Shown: positions 1 through 9,037, counted from the stretch's first letter. The stretch: 64,000 bases of DNA from Chitinophagales bacterium (GCA_015655125.1 JAATFP010000049.1:20984-84983); one strand, 5' to 3'. The notes: generated by a model not told the origin, from the sequence alone. Numbers and translations: made by a program.

Positions 1-186
1 AACATCTTTTTCTTTTGACCGGAGAGAATTTTCATATTGGCCGGTGGCGCCTACGTCGGTTCCGCCATGACCCGCATCAACAACGATGGTCTTTAATTTT
101 TTAGTAGTTTGTGCAATTGAAACAAAATCTGATGTAATAAAAAAGCTCACAAGAGAAAGAATGATCAGTCTTTTTTTATTCAACAT
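1..186 (-). CDS. N-acetylmuramoyl-L-alanine amidase, N-terminal part (partial)
   Basis: The reverse strand from the ATG at 184-186 is open to the window edge (62 codons). It encodes a signal peptide (hydrophobic LIILSLVSFFITSDFV, cleavage near SIAQ) and then TIVVDAGHGGTDVGA, the zinc-binding His motif that opens amidase_3 (AmiA/B/C) catalytic domains. These are periplasmic zinc enzymes that cut the amide bond between MurNAc and the stem peptide. The rest of the catalytic domain lies outside the window. It is divergent from the LptD-like gene, with 160 bp between them, so both are envelope genes sharing one promoter region. The family is certain from the motif; the precise role (cell separation or recycling) is not visible. 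Confidence 0.85.
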   Translation of the reverse strand, partial: MLNKKRLIILSLVSFFITSDFVSIAQTTKKLKTIVVDAGHGGTDVGATGQYENSLRSKEKDV

Positions 187-236
187 ATTTATCCGGGTTT
201 AATGGGTTTTGTTATAATGATATAATTTTTTAAAAA

Positions 237-259
237 CTGTCAGCCTGAACTTGTCGAAG
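237..259 (+). repeat. REP-like half unit
   Basis: CTGTCAGCCTGAACTTGTCG followed by AAG is one arm of the dispersed palindromic repeat that recurs at 5144, 16886, 24231, 30250, 42113 and 52001. It lies alone between the divergent amidase and LptD-like genes. Confidence 0.6.
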
Positions 260-346
260 GCAGGCAGCAAAATTCGAGTATACTTCACTATAATTCAATA
301 ATTAACAATCGGTTTTATTTTAAAAGCTATTTTTGCGTTCAAATTT

Positions 347-3139
347 ATGAACAACAGAAACAAAGGTAAGGCAAAATATAGTTTAGCTTGGCTATGCGTT
401 CTGCTGTTTGTAATATTAACTTATTGTACTAGAGGGTTAAATATCAAACACGGCAATTTTCACATTAGTTTAACCGTCAGTGCGTTGGATACGCCTCCCG
501 TGAAAAGGCCGGTGCTTACCGATACTACCGGGGTCAGGCTTTTACCGGATGGCTCCATTGCTCCCGCTGTTACTATCAAACCCGCCACTGATTCTTTAAA
601 TAAAGCCGGCGATACTTCGCTTACCGTTAATGTATCCACAGATACCATTATCAAAAACAAGGTCGATAGTTTTCCTTTTCGGATCTCGAAAGATACACTC
701 GAGGGACCCGTTGTCTATCATGCTGATGATTCGATGGTGCTGGACGTACCTACAAAAAAAATGTATCTCTACGGGAAGGTTTCCAGTGTAAAGTATACCA
801 ACAACGAACTCACTGCTCCTGAAATTGTTTACGATCAGCAGACCGGACTCGTGAGTGCCCATTTGAAGAGGGACAGTACAGGAAAAGTAATTTCGTTCGT
901 TTCCTACAATCAGGGCGAAGGGTTTAAATCGGTGATGGACAGTATGGTGCTGAATATGAAAACGTTGAAAGGGATCACCAAAGGAACCTACACACAGCAG
1001 GGAGAAATATATGTGCAGGCCGAAAAGCTGAAGAAAGAAAGCAAGGATGTCTTCTACGCCTACCGGTCAAAATTTACTACTTGTAACCTCGACACCCCGC
1101 ATTTTGCTTTTGTGAGCAATAAGATCAAGTTCATTAATCAGAAAATGGCCTTCAGCGGCCCGGTGCACCCGGAATTTGAGGGAGTGCCGGTGCCGATCGT
1201 TTTACCTTTCGGCATTTACCCGCTTACACAAGGAAGGCATTCGGGTTTGCTGGCGCCAACATTTACCGCGAGTGATCAATATGGTATTGCTTTGCAAAAT
1301 CTGGGGTATTATAAAGTGATCAGCCCCAACTGGGATATCATCACGCGCGGAACGATCTATTCGTATGGCGGCTGGGCGGTTAATTTTAATCCACGATATT
1401 ATAAGCGCTATCATTACCAGGGAAACTTATCGCTGGATATCCAGAAATTCAAACCGCTGGATCAGCCTTCTTCCCGCACCGTTTTCCTGAGATGGTCGCA
1501 TTCGATGGATACGAAAGCCAGGCCGGGCGTTACCTTTACCGCAAACGTGAGTGCAGGTAGCAGCAAGTACAATTCACAGGTGCCTACGAATTCGCAGTTG
1601 AATTACACCAACCAGTTGCAGTCTTCCATTACTTATCAGAAAGTGTGGAAGGATAAACCTTACAGCATTACCGCAGCAGCTAATCACAACCAGAATACGG
1701 GGACGGGATTGATCAACCTGAACATCCCTGACGTTGCATTCAGTGTGCAGACGCTGTACCCGTTTCGTCGAAAATCCGATGTGGTGGAATACAAGTGGTA
1801 CGAGAATATCGGAGTGGGACTTAACACTACCACAAAAAGCCTGTCGTATTTTTATGATACTGCAAAAAATATCAGCCAGCAACTGAAAGACAATTTTCAA
1901 TGGGGCGCGCGTCACTCTGTGCCGATCACTTTGTCTTTGCCGCCGATGGGCGTGTTCCAGGTGTCGCCGGGTATCAGTTATTCCGAAACCTGGTACATGG
2001 AAAAGTTGCGCCAAAAATGGAACCCCTATACTTATAAGCTGGATACTACCGCTGAAAAAGGCTTTTATACTGCGCGCGAAATGTCTTTCAGCCTTGGCGC
2101 GTCCACCCGTATTTTCGGAATGTATACCTTTAAGAAAAACGCAAAGGTTCAGGCGATCCGCCATGAGATCCGCCCGAGTTTATCGGTAAGCTATAAACCT
2201 GATCTTGCAAAAGACAGCTATTTTAAAGAGCGTTCCAATTTTGCGGGCGACTCCACCTATTATAGTTATTATTCGCGCAGCATCTATGGAACTTATTCGC
2301 GCGGTGAATTTGGTGGATTGAGTTTTAGCCTCGATAATAACATATCCATGAAAGTGCGAAACAGGAAAGATACGAGCAATGGCGGCATGAAGAAGATAAC
2401 GCTGATAGACGGGTTGCGTCTCGATGGATCGTACAACTTCCTGGCAGATTCTTTCAAATTGAGTCCGCTTTCTCTTTCGGCACGGAGTAATCTATTTGAC
2501 AAAATCAGCATTACTGCAAGTGCCACGTTGGATCCATACCTTCGAAACGATACGGGCAGGGTAGTGGATAAACTGATCTGGTCAAAAACACCGCTTTCGC
2601 TTGGAAAAATAAGCTCGGGAAATATTTCTATACAAAGCAGTTTTAAAGGTGGTGATAAATCCAAGCAGACCGACTCGCAGCTTTCCAACGAATCTATTTT
2701 ACAGCAAAATGCATTGAATACGGGAATGGCGCTCAACGAGTATGAGCAGGAGGCAGCTTATATCCGCAACAATCCCGGCGAGTTTGTAGACTTCAGCATT
2801 CCGTGGACCATCGACTTCGGATACTCCCTTCGGTTCAGCAGGATATATCGGTACAGGAGCAACCATTCAAACATCAGTATCAGTCATGATGCTAATTTCA
2901 ACGCTTCCGTTAATCTCTCGCCTAAATGGAAACTGGGCGTAAACGGCTCGTATAATTTCACGTCGAGATCATTGGAAATGGTAACGATGTATCTCTCCAG
3001 GGAAATGCATTGCTGGCAAATGACGATCAACATATCGAGATCGGATGCGGCCCGTTACTTTACCATCAACATCAGTCCGAAATCCGCCATGCTGCGCGAT
3101 CTGAAGGTTAACCGCACCAGGTACTTTATTGGTAATTAG
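347..3139 (+). CDS. lptD: LptD-like LPS-assembly outer-membrane protein
   Basis: This 930-aa protein is an outer-membrane translocon that would insert lipopolysaccharide into the outer leaflet. After a signal/anchor segment (about residues 12-27) and a low-complexity stretch, residues about 125-230 form an OstA/LptA-like jelly roll (DDSMVLDVPTKKMYLYGKV). Next comes the conserved Cys motif TTCNLDTPHFAF (C246), and then a large beta-barrel of alternating aromatic/polar strands to the C-terminus. The length is in the range of Bacteroidota LptD homologues. A -7-like TATTTTTG (328-335) lies only 11 bp before the ATG, so the leader would be very short. Pairing with a divergent amidase suggests an envelope-biogenesis neighbourhood. 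The heptose genes at 62.5-63.8 kb show that the cell makes LPS, which fits. Confidence 0.85.
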   Translation: MNNRNKGKAKYSLAWLCVLLFVILTYCTRGLNIKHGNFHISLTVSALDTPPVKRPVLTDTTGVRLLPDGSIAPAVTIKPATDSLNKAGDTSLTVNVSTDTIIKNKVDSFPFRISKDTLEGPVVYHADDSMVLDVPTKKMYLYGKVSSVKYTNNELTAPEIVYDQQTGLVSAHLKRDSTGKVISFVSYNQGEGFKSVMDSMVLNMKTLKGITKGTYTQQGEIYVQAEKLKKESKDVFYAYRSKFTTCNLDTPHFAFVSNKIKFINQKMAFSGPVHPEFEGVPVPIVLPFGIYPLTQGRHSGLLAPTFTASDQYGIALQNLGYYKVISPNWDIITRGTIYSYGGWAVNFNPRYYKRYHYQGNLSLDIQKFKPLDQPSSRTVFLRWSHSMDTKARPGVTFTANVSAGSSKYNSQVPTNSQLNYTNQLQSSITYQKVWKDKPYSITAAANHNQNTGTGLINLNIPDVAFSVQTLYPFRRKSDVVEYKWYENIGVGLNTTTKSLSYFYDTAKNISQQLKDNFQWGARHSVPITLSLPPMGVFQVSPGISYSETWYMEKLRQKWNPYTYKLDTTAEKGFYTAREMSFSLGASTRIFGMYTFKKNAKVQAIRHEIRPSLSVSYKPDLAKDSYFKERSNFAGDSTYYSYYSRSIYGTYSRGEFGGLSFSLDNNISMKVRNRKDTSNGGMKKITLIDGLRLDGSYNFLADSFKLSPLSLSARSNLFDKISITASATLDPYLRNDTGRVVDKLIWSKTPLSLGKISSGNISIQSSFKGGDKSKQTDSQLSNESILQQNALNTGMALNEYEQEAAYIRNNPGEFVDFSIPWTIDFGYSLRFSRIYRYRSNHSNISISHDANFNASVNLSPKWKLGVNGSYNFTSRSLEMVTMYLSREMHCWQMTINISRSDAARYFTINISPKSAMLRDLKVNRTRYFIGN

Positions 3140-3472
3140 GCAGAGGATAGTTTTTTTATCTACACTTTTCTTGCATGTTTCTACAAGTTCAATATCACAG
3201 AACCATCCATGCTCCCAACTTTTCTAAATTTTACTACTTCACATTCCAAATCTTCTGGGGTAGTTGGAGCATCTTATAAATTTTCTGCAATACAAGGATA
3301 TTTATACAAATACAACCTACACGAGTGTGCGTGCAGAAAACACAGCTATAGTCCTATTAAAATAGTAGGTACCATTCTGAGATATGAATTTCCCCCGAAC
3401 ATATATTACCATTACCAGCAAATTTTTATCATTTGGGCTGGTATTGCAGGGGATTTCTCAGGGTTTAACTTT
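3140..3472. other. gene-free convergent region
   Basis: This is 333 bp between the 3' ends of the LptD-like gene (+) and plsC (-). It is AT-rich. A long + strand open frame crosses it into plsC but encodes Cys/His/Arg-rich sequence typical of an antisense shadow. No convincing terminator hairpin or RNA gene was seen. Confidence 0.5.
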
Positions 3473-4213
3473 CTAACGGCTCTTCTCAACGTATATATCC
3501 CGCATCATAACAAATACTTTTTCATTCAGGGTCCTGGCATTCAGTCCTTCAGAAGGAACAGGGGGAAGGAAGCTCATCGTGAGCCGCGTTGGCAGAAGAT
3601 AAAATGTTTTGTTGATCGGCATGGCTTTTTTTGTACCGGTAATAACGCATGGCAATACCGCTTTTTGGGTATCTACGGCAAGTTTGAATGCACCATCATA
3701 AAATTTTTTCATCGGTTCATTGGTCCTGTTGCGCGTTCCTTCAGGATAGATGCACATGTGCATTCCCATGCGAAGCACACGCTTCATCGATTCGAAACTT
3801 TTAACGCGGCTATGCTCACTTTTGCGGTCGACCAATACAGAGCCTTTCTTGTAAAAGAACCCGAAGAGCGGCGCTTTTGCGAAAGATTTTTTAGCGATCG
3901 TCTTGTTGGCACCCGGTACGTAAGGGGCCGACAGTGGCACGTCCAGCAATGCATTGTGGTTAAATACCACAATATAGTTTTGCCCCGCTGCAAAATTTTC
4001 CCTCCCGGTGATAGTTACCGGACAGCCAATCAGCTGCAACCATACGTTCATCCATATTCTTGAAATAAAGATGAAATATTTTTGTCCCTTTACAGGATCC
4101 TTAAAAAGATGCGCAAACATGGACGGAATAAAAATCATAAGGAAAGTGATGATGAAAGTAACCAGTCCCCATGCGGCCCAGATGCGGGCGAAAATATTCT
4201 TTATTGCAGTCAT
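3473..4213 (-). CDS. plsC: 1-acyl-sn-glycerol-3-phosphate acyltransferase (PlsC family)
   Basis: This 246-aa membrane enzyme would acylate lysophosphatidic acid to phosphatidic acid, the second acyl step of phospholipid synthesis. It begins with a hydrophobic segment (WGLVTFIITFLMIFIPSMFA). It then carries the acyltransferase HX4D motif, NHNALLD (H86, D91), and later YPEGTRNR, the glycerol-phosphate-binding EGTR motif. The length is standard for PlsC. It is in the same orientation as ung, 150 bp downstream of it. The spacer contains an inverted repeat and a 15-mer also found upstream of dnaE. Specificity for lysophosphatidate rather than another acyl acceptor (for example an ornithine or aminolipid) cannot be told from the motifs. 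Confidence 0.9.
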   Translation of the reverse strand: MTAIKNIFARIWAAWGLVTFIITFLMIFIPSMFAHLFKDPVKGQKYFIFISRIWMNVWLQLIGCPVTITGRENFAAGQNYIVVFNHNALLDVPLSAPYVPGANKTIAKKSFAKAPLFGFFYKKGSVLVDRKSEHSRVKSFESMKRVLRMGMHMCIYPEGTRNRTNEPMKKFYDGAFKLAVDTQKAVLPCVITGTKKAMPINKTFYLLPTRLTMSFLPPVPSEGLNARTLNEKVFVMMRDIYVEKSR

Positions 4214-4240
4214 AATAATTTAAAGAGTAAAGATATCTAT

Positions 4241-4327
4241 GATGTATGATCTTTGATCTCGTCTAAAAGTTTAGCCCCAGTGATATAGCGAATGATTTTT
4301 CGTAAAAAAGATCACAGATCATACATC
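4241..4327. repeat. inverted repeat between ung and plsC
   Basis: GATGTATGATCTTTGATCT (4241-4259) and the reverse complement of 4309-4327 differ at a single base out of 19. The arms enclose 49 bp. The left arm ends 28 bp upstream of the plsC start codon. The role is unknown. Confidence 0.7.
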
Positions 4328-4363
4328 ATCCATCACAGATTACAGATCATCCCATCACAGCCG

Positions 4364-5047
4364 TTAAGGTGTTAGCAATTTCCAGTCGATCGGTTCCTTT
4401 CCGTCTTTCATCAGCAGTTCATTCGTTTTCGAAAAGTGCTTGCTGCCAAAAAAACCTTTGTCCGCAGAAAAAGGCGAAGGATGCGCCGCCTTCAACACAT
4501 GATGTTTTGTTTCATCAATAAGCGCCTGTTTTTCCTGCGCAAATTTTCCCCACAATAAAAAAACAATGCCTTCTTTTTGGTCGGAAATCGTTTGTATGAC
4601 GGCATCGGTAAATTCGGCCCAGCCGTATTTTGCATGACTGAATGGTTCGCCTGCACGCACCGTTAGTGCTGCATTTAACAGCAAAACGCCTTGCTGCGCC
4701 CATGAGGTAAGATTGCCGTAATTTACCGGCACGTCTATGCCGATATCGTTATGGATTTCTTTAAAAATATTAACCAGCGATGGGGGCGGTTTGATTCCAT
4801 TCTGTACAGAAAAACTTAGTCCGTGTGCCTGTCCGGCACCATGATAGGGATCCTGTCCGATGATCACCACTTTCACCTTGTCAAACGGTGTTTGGTTAAA
4901 CGCGTTGAAAATTAGCGGGCCCGGCGGATAGATCGTTTTCTGTAACGCTTTTTCTGTTTTTAAAAAAGTGACGATCTGCTGAAAATAAGGTTTGCCGAAT
5001 TCGTCTTTCAACGCTTCCTTCCAGGATGAATGGATCTGTACGTCCAT
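4364..5047 (-). CDS. ung: uracil-DNA glycosylase (family 1)
   Basis: This 227-aa cytoplasmic base-excision repair enzyme removes uracil from DNA. It carries the water-activating motif GQDPYHG (catalytic D66), then LLLNAALTVRAGEPFSH, a serine/proline loop, and HPSPFSA, the minor-groove intercalation loop with the catalytic His. The full length is typical of family 1 UDG. It is probably transcribed on its own: the upstream region holds the composite palindrome at 5085-5262, and plsC follows 150 bp downstream. Family 1 identity is clear because both signature motifs are intact. Confidence 0.97.
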   Translation of the reverse strand: MDVQIHSSWKEALKDEFGKPYFQQIVTFLKTEKALQKTIYPPGPLIFNAFNQTPFDKVKVVIIGQDPYHGAGQAHGLSFSVQNGIKPPPSLVNIFKEIHNDIGIDVPVNYGNLTSWAQQGVLLLNAALTVRAGEPFSHAKYGWAEFTDAVIQTISDQKEGIVFLLWGKFAQEKQALIDETKHHVLKAAHPSPFSADKGFFGSKHFSKTNELLMKDGKEPIDWKLLTP

Positions 5048-5084
5048 AGATGATTTTTTTTGAGTGATGCAATATACATAAAAT

Positions 5085-5262
5085 GATACTGGATACTCAA
5101 TGTCGGATAAAGGATCCTTGATACTTGACTCCTGGTCCCGACACTGTCAGCCTGAGCTTGTAGAAGGCCTCGTTATGATGCGTTCGACAAGCTCAGGCTG
5201 ACAGCAATTAAGAATTCCGTACTAAGGATCCAGCGTCCAATATCCAGTATTTAGTATCTTGT
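5085..5262. repeat. composite palindrome: REP-like pair inside an outer inverted repeat
   Basis: The inner arms 5144-5165 and 5183-5204 are inverted copies of the REP-like unit CTGTCAGCCTGAGCTTGT, with one mismatch in 22 and a 17-bp loop. Outside them, the left arm from 5085 (GATACTGGATA then GGATCCTTGATAC) is imperfectly repeated in reverse at 5221-5262 (AAGGATCC then TATCCAGTATTTAGTATC). The whole block separates ung and the GH2 gene, which are divergently transcribed. Confidence 0.75.
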
Positions 5263-5289
5263 AAATCCTTTCATCATCAACCAGTCGCC

Positions 5290-7128
5290 ATGCCATCAAC
5301 AACATTCTGCAAAAAAATGATCTTCTTTATTTGCCTGAATTTTTCTTTGTTCTCAACACCTGTTTTTGCGCAAACAACTATCCAGAATATTTATGGACGA
5401 AATATATTGAGTCTTAACGGCCGATGGAACTACATCATCGATCCTTACGAAACCGGTTTTTATGATTATCGCCGCCAGCCTTTTGATCAGTCGGCTTCCG
5501 GCAAGGGCGGTTATTATGATGATCGAAAACAAACCGGTAAAGGCGAATTGCTGGAATACGATTTCGATCTTTCACCCACCATGAAAATTCCGGGCGACTG
5601 GAACTCGCAGGCGGAAAAACTGCAATTATATGAAGGAACGATCTGGCTGCGCCGGAAATTTACCGCCGATCCGCAGGCAGGGAAAAAGTACCTGCTTTAT
5701 TTTGGAGCCGTTAATTACGAGGCGCATGTTTATTTAAATGGGAAAAAACTTGGTACCCACAAAGGCGGGTTCACACCTTTTCAATTTGATGTGACGGACA
5801 AGTTGATAAAGGGACAGAATAGTGTTGTTGTAAAAGCCGATAATACGAGACATGCCGAAGAGATCCCTACGGTAAATACTGATTGGTGGAACTATGGTGG
5901 CATCACGCGTGATGTGCTGCTGGCGGAATTGCATGCGGCCTACATCTCCGACTATAAAATTCAATTGGCAAAAGGCAATCTTAAGAAAATCGAAGGTTAT
6001 GTGCAACTTGCCGGTCCTTTTAAAGGGCAAAATATACAGATCAATATCCCCGAAGCGGGCATTTCGCAGGTGATTCAGACGGATAGTACCGGTCGTGCGC
6101 CGGTTAATTTACCCCTACATAAAATGCGTTATTGGAGCCCTGAGGATCCGAAATTATATGCGGTAGAAATAATTGCGGCAACTGATAAAGTAACCGACCG
6201 CATTGGTTTTCGGACAATAGAAACGAAAGGGCAGGATATTTTGTTAAATGGCAAACCCGTTTTTCTGCGCGGCATTTCGATGCATGATGAAAATCCGCTG
6301 ATCCCGGGCCGTCTGCGCAGCGAAGGCGATATGCGGATGTTGTTGCAATGGGCAAAAGAAATGAATTGTAATTACGTGCGGTTGGCGCATTACCCGCACA
6401 ACGAAACCATGATAAAACTGGCCGACGAAATGGGGCTGCTTGTATGGGCGGAAGTGCCGGTATACTGGACAATCTCGTGGCAGAATGAAAGTACTTACAA
6501 CAATGCGCAGCAGCAACTCACCGACCTGGTAACCCGCGATAAAAATCGTGCGAGTGTAATCGTTTGGTCGGTCGGTAACGAAACGCCGGTCAGCGAATCC
6601 CGCAATATTTTTATGGGCAAACTGGCCGCGGTTGCGCACTCGCTGGATAGTACAAGATTGGTGGCGGCAGCGTTGGAAGTGCATCGCAAGGGCAATGATA
6701 TTGTGATTGAAGATCCGCTCGGCGATCAACTCGATCTCGTGAGTTTTAACGAATACGCCGGCTGGTACTGGAGCGATCCGGAAGGAATGCTGGATTATAC
6801 ATTTAATGTAAAATTCAATAAGCCTGTTGTGATCACTGAATTTGGTGCCGACGCATTGAGTGGCTTTCATGCCGACGCGGCCACGCGGTGGAGCGAAGAA
6901 TACCAGGAATTGCTGTATAAAAATCAATTCCGGATGCTTGGTAACATCAGTGGATTGCGGGGAATGACACCCTGGATACTGGTGGATTTCCGTTCGCCGC
7001 GCCGGCCGCATCCAGTGTACCAGGACTTCTGGAACAGGAAGGGACTCATTTCTGAAACAGGAAAGAAGAAGATGGCATTTTACACGTTGAAGAATTATTA
7101 CGATAGTGTAATGTTGAGGTACAAGTAA
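5290..7128 (+). CDS. secreted GH2 glycoside hydrolase, beta-glucuronidase-like
   Basis: This 612-aa protein has a signal peptide (MIFFICLNFSLFSTPVFAQ) and the GH2 layout: N-terminal sugar-binding jelly roll (about 30-215), immunoglobulin-like domain (about 220-310) and a TIM barrel. The general acid/base is E431 in VWSVGNE and the nucleophile is E517 in VITEFGAD. SFNEYAGWY is typical of beta-glucuronidases. N582-x-K584 (DFWNRKG) matches the N-x-K motif that binds the C6 carboxylate of glucuronides in that group. The size equals bacterial GUS rather than the ~1000-aa LacZ type. Predicted activity: release of terminal beta-glucuronic acid in the periplasm. It stands alone, with no SusCD nearby. 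A beta-galactosidase function is possible but less likely given N-x-K. Confidence 0.85.
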   Translation: MPSTTFCKKMIFFICLNFSLFSTPVFAQTTIQNIYGRNILSLNGRWNYIIDPYETGFYDYRRQPFDQSASGKGGYYDDRKQTGKGELLEYDFDLSPTMKIPGDWNSQAEKLQLYEGTIWLRRKFTADPQAGKKYLLYFGAVNYEAHVYLNGKKLGTHKGGFTPFQFDVTDKLIKGQNSVVVKADNTRHAEEIPTVNTDWWNYGGITRDVLLAELHAAYISDYKIQLAKGNLKKIEGYVQLAGPFKGQNIQINIPEAGISQVIQTDSTGRAPVNLPLHKMRYWSPEDPKLYAVEIIAATDKVTDRIGFRTIETKGQDILLNGKPVFLRGISMHDENPLIPGRLRSEGDMRMLLQWAKEMNCNYVRLAHYPHNETMIKLADEMGLLVWAEVPVYWTISWQNESTYNNAQQQLTDLVTRDKNRASVIVWSVGNETPVSESRNIFMGKLAAVAHSLDSTRLVAAALEVHRKGNDIVIEDPLGDQLDLVSFNEYAGWYWSDPEGMLDYTFNVKFNKPVVITEFGADALSGFHADAATRWSEEYQELLYKNQFRMLGNISGLRGMTPWILVDFRSPRRPHPVYQDFWNRKGLISETGKKKMAFYTLKNYYDSVMLRYK

Positions 7129-7177
7129 CTGCAGAGGGAAAAACTTTAAGGTTCAAACTTCTAATCCATCAGTTTCG

Positions 7178-7197
7178 GCTTGCCGAAGACGGTTTGC
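7178..7197. repeat. degenerate REP-like fragment
   Basis: GGCTTGCCGAAGACGGTTTG resembles the outer edge of the dispersed repeat core (CTTGTCGAAGACC at 42165-42177). It lies between the GH2 gene and the tRNA terminator. Confidence 0.35.
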
Positions 7198-7261
7198 GGA
7201 GGAAATCTGAGAATCCGGTGGCTCAACGCGTTACGGCTATCTATGATATCATTAAATCCAA

Positions 7262-7288
7262 ATAAAAATCCCGCTAATGGCGGGATTT
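7262..7288 (-). terminator. Rho-independent terminator of tRNA-Arg
   Basis: On the minus strand, AATCCCGC-CATTA-GCGGGATT is a perfect 8-bp stem followed by TTTTTATT. It sits 5 bp after the tRNA 3' end. Confidence 0.85.
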
Positions 7289-7292
7289 CAAG

Positions 7293-7366
<74 letters not shown>

Positions 7367-7488
7367 TCACTTTTGGGCTGCAAATATATAGGTTTATTTT
7401 TTCAGCGCGATATAAATTCTGCATTATTATTACTATATTTAATTGAAATAAAAAAATAAACTTATTTATATCTTTGTTAAAGAATTGC

Positions 7489-7519
7489 TTGATTGGTATG
7501 CAATTAGGCGTTACATTTG
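7489..7519 (+). promoter_or_regulatory. Bacteroidota promoter of the OmpA-family gene
   Basis: TTG (7489-7491), a 20-bp spacer, then TACATTTG (7512-7519), an exact TAnnTTTG -7 element. Transcription would start near 7525, giving a leader of about 60 nt. A second -7-like TATCTTTG lies at 7469-7476. Confidence 0.6.
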
Positions 7520-7586
7520 CCAAAAGGGATTTAATTTAACTCTATAAAACACTTTAAAAGAAAAATTTAAATTAAAATTAGCGTTT

Positions 7587-8918
7587 ATGAAACAAAAAAT
7601 TGCGTTGGTATTAACGTTAGTGGCTTTCACTCTGGGAGCAGCCGCACAAAGTGACAGATACAGTTCTTCCAAGAAAGGAAGCCTGGTTGGCATTCACTTT
7701 AATGCTCTGGATGTGACTACGCCAGTGACCTGGAAAAACTCTTCTTCAAACAGAACATTTACAAAATTGAAAGATCTTGATTTTGGTTTTGGTGTTTCAT
7801 ATTGGAAAGGGCTTACAAAGACCATCGACTTCTCTACAAAGTTCAACATGATGTTGCATGACTATGCAGCAATCGATAGAAACGAATATACTACCGACAA
7901 AGAGGTTGGCCTTGAATTGGAACCAACCTTAAACATTCGTCCTTATGGTGATAATAGCCTGATCGCTCCGTTTCTTACTGTTGGTGTTGGCGGTGGATAT
8001 TATACAGGTAAATTCGGTGCATATTTACCAGCCGGTGTTGGCGTTCAGTTGAACCTGCAAAGCCAGACTTACGTATTGGTTCAGGCCCAATATCGTTGGT
8101 CTTTAACCGATGATAAATTAAAAGACGCTCTTTTCTATTCTTTAGGTGTAGCTCAAAATATCGGTAAAGCAAAACCAAAAGTAACTCCACCACCACCACC
8201 ACCGGTTGTTTTGGATCGTGATGGAGATGGTGTGTTGGATGCTGATGACAAATGCCCTGATACTCCAGGTTTGGCTGCTTTACAAGGTTGTCCTGACCGT
8301 GATGGTGATGGCATCGCTGATGGTGATGATAAATGTCCTGATGTTGTAGGTATCGCTAAATATCAAGGTTGTCCTATTCCTGATACTGATGGTGACGGAA
8401 TCAATGACGAAGAAGATAAATGCCCTGCTGTAAAAGGTTTCGCACGTTATCAAGGTTGCCCTATCCCTGATACTGATGGTGACGGTGTAAACGATGAAGA
8501 AGATAAATGCCCTTCACGTCCTGGTCCTGCAAGCAATCAAGGTTGTCCGGAAATTGCTAAAGAAGTAATTGAAAAAATAAACTTCGCTGCGAAAAATGTA
8601 TTCTTCGCTACAGGTAGCTATAAATTGCTTGCTAAGTCTAACAAATCCCTTGATGCAGTAGTTGCATTATTGAAAGCTGACGAATCATTGATGATCGATA
8701 TCGATGGCCACACAGATTCTCAGGGTTCCGACGAAAGCAACCAGGTTCTTTCTGATAACCGCGCAGGTGCAGTGAAAAATTATCTCATTGCAAAAGGTAT
8801 CGACGCCAGCCGTTTGAAATCTACAGGTTATGGTGAAACTAAACCGGTAGCTGATAACAAAACTGCTGCAGGTCGCGCTAAGAACAGAAGAACTGAAATG
8901 ACTGTCCGTAACTTCTAA
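7587..8918 (+). CDS. OmpA-family outer-membrane protein with thrombospondin type 3 repeats
   Basis: This 443-aa protein anchors the outer membrane to peptidoglycan. A signal peptide (MKQKIALVLTLVAFTLGAAAQ) leads into a beta-barrel (about 22-195). A proline hinge (TPPPPPPV) follows, then four calcium-binding thrombospondin type 3 repeats from about residue 208 to 325 (units of the form DxDGDGxxDxxDKCP...GCP). Last comes an OmpA C-terminal peptidoglycan-binding domain (DGHTDSQGSDESNQVLSDNRA). The codon choice is AT-richer and more uniform than its neighbours, as expected for a highly expressed porin. It has its own promoter (7489-7519) and a strong terminator (8987-9018), so it is monocistronic. 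The domain architecture is unambiguous. Confidence 0.95.
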   Translation: MKQKIALVLTLVAFTLGAAAQSDRYSSSKKGSLVGIHFNALDVTTPVTWKNSSSNRTFTKLKDLDFGFGVSYWKGLTKTIDFSTKFNMMLHDYAAIDRNEYTTDKEVGLELEPTLNIRPYGDNSLIAPFLTVGVGGGYYTGKFGAYLPAGVGVQLNLQSQTYVLVQAQYRWSLTDDKLKDALFYSLGVAQNIGKAKPKVTPPPPPPVVLDRDGDGVLDADDKCPDTPGLAALQGCPDRDGDGIADGDDKCPDVVGIAKYQGCPIPDTDGDGINDEEDKCPAVKGFARYQGCPIPDTDGDGVNDEEDKCPSRPGPASNQGCPEIAKEVIEKINFAAKNVFFATGSYKLLAKSNKSLDAVVALLKADESLMIDIDGHTDSQGSDESNQVLSDNRAGAVKNYLIAKGIDASRLKSTGYGETKPVADNKTAAGRAKNRRTEMTVRNF

Positions 8919-8986
8919 GAAGTGAATGATCAATAGCGAAATCTTTCAAAAGAATTAGCGTTTGACAGTTCTGAAAAATAAAAAGA

Positions 8987-9018
8987 AAAGCCCTCCGGAT
9001 TATCGGAGGGCTTTTTCG
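8987..9018 (+). terminator. Rho-independent terminator after the OmpA gene
   Basis: AAAGCCCTCCG-GATTAT-CGGAGGGCTTT is a perfect 11-bp stem followed by TT. The A-rich left flank means it can also work on the minus strand. Confidence 0.9.
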
Positions 9019-9037
9019 TATACTACGTGCATTATAG

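Noticed and set aside
1574..2164. 196-codon frame on - inside the LptD-like gene
   Set aside because: Arg/His-rich shadow of the barrel-coding frame; no motif.
3209..4063. 284-codon open frame on + overlapping plsC
   Set aside because: It is antisense to a well supported acyltransferase. Its product is Cys/His/Phe-rich without any domain pattern, as expected for a shadow frame.
6244..7011. 255-codon frame on - inside the GH2 gene
   Set aside because: Antisense to catalytic GH2 motifs and without protein-like composition.
8209..8560. Tandem DNA repeats suspected as CRISPR-like or minisatellite
   Set aside because: They are the in-frame thrombospondin type 3 repeats of the OmpA-family protein.
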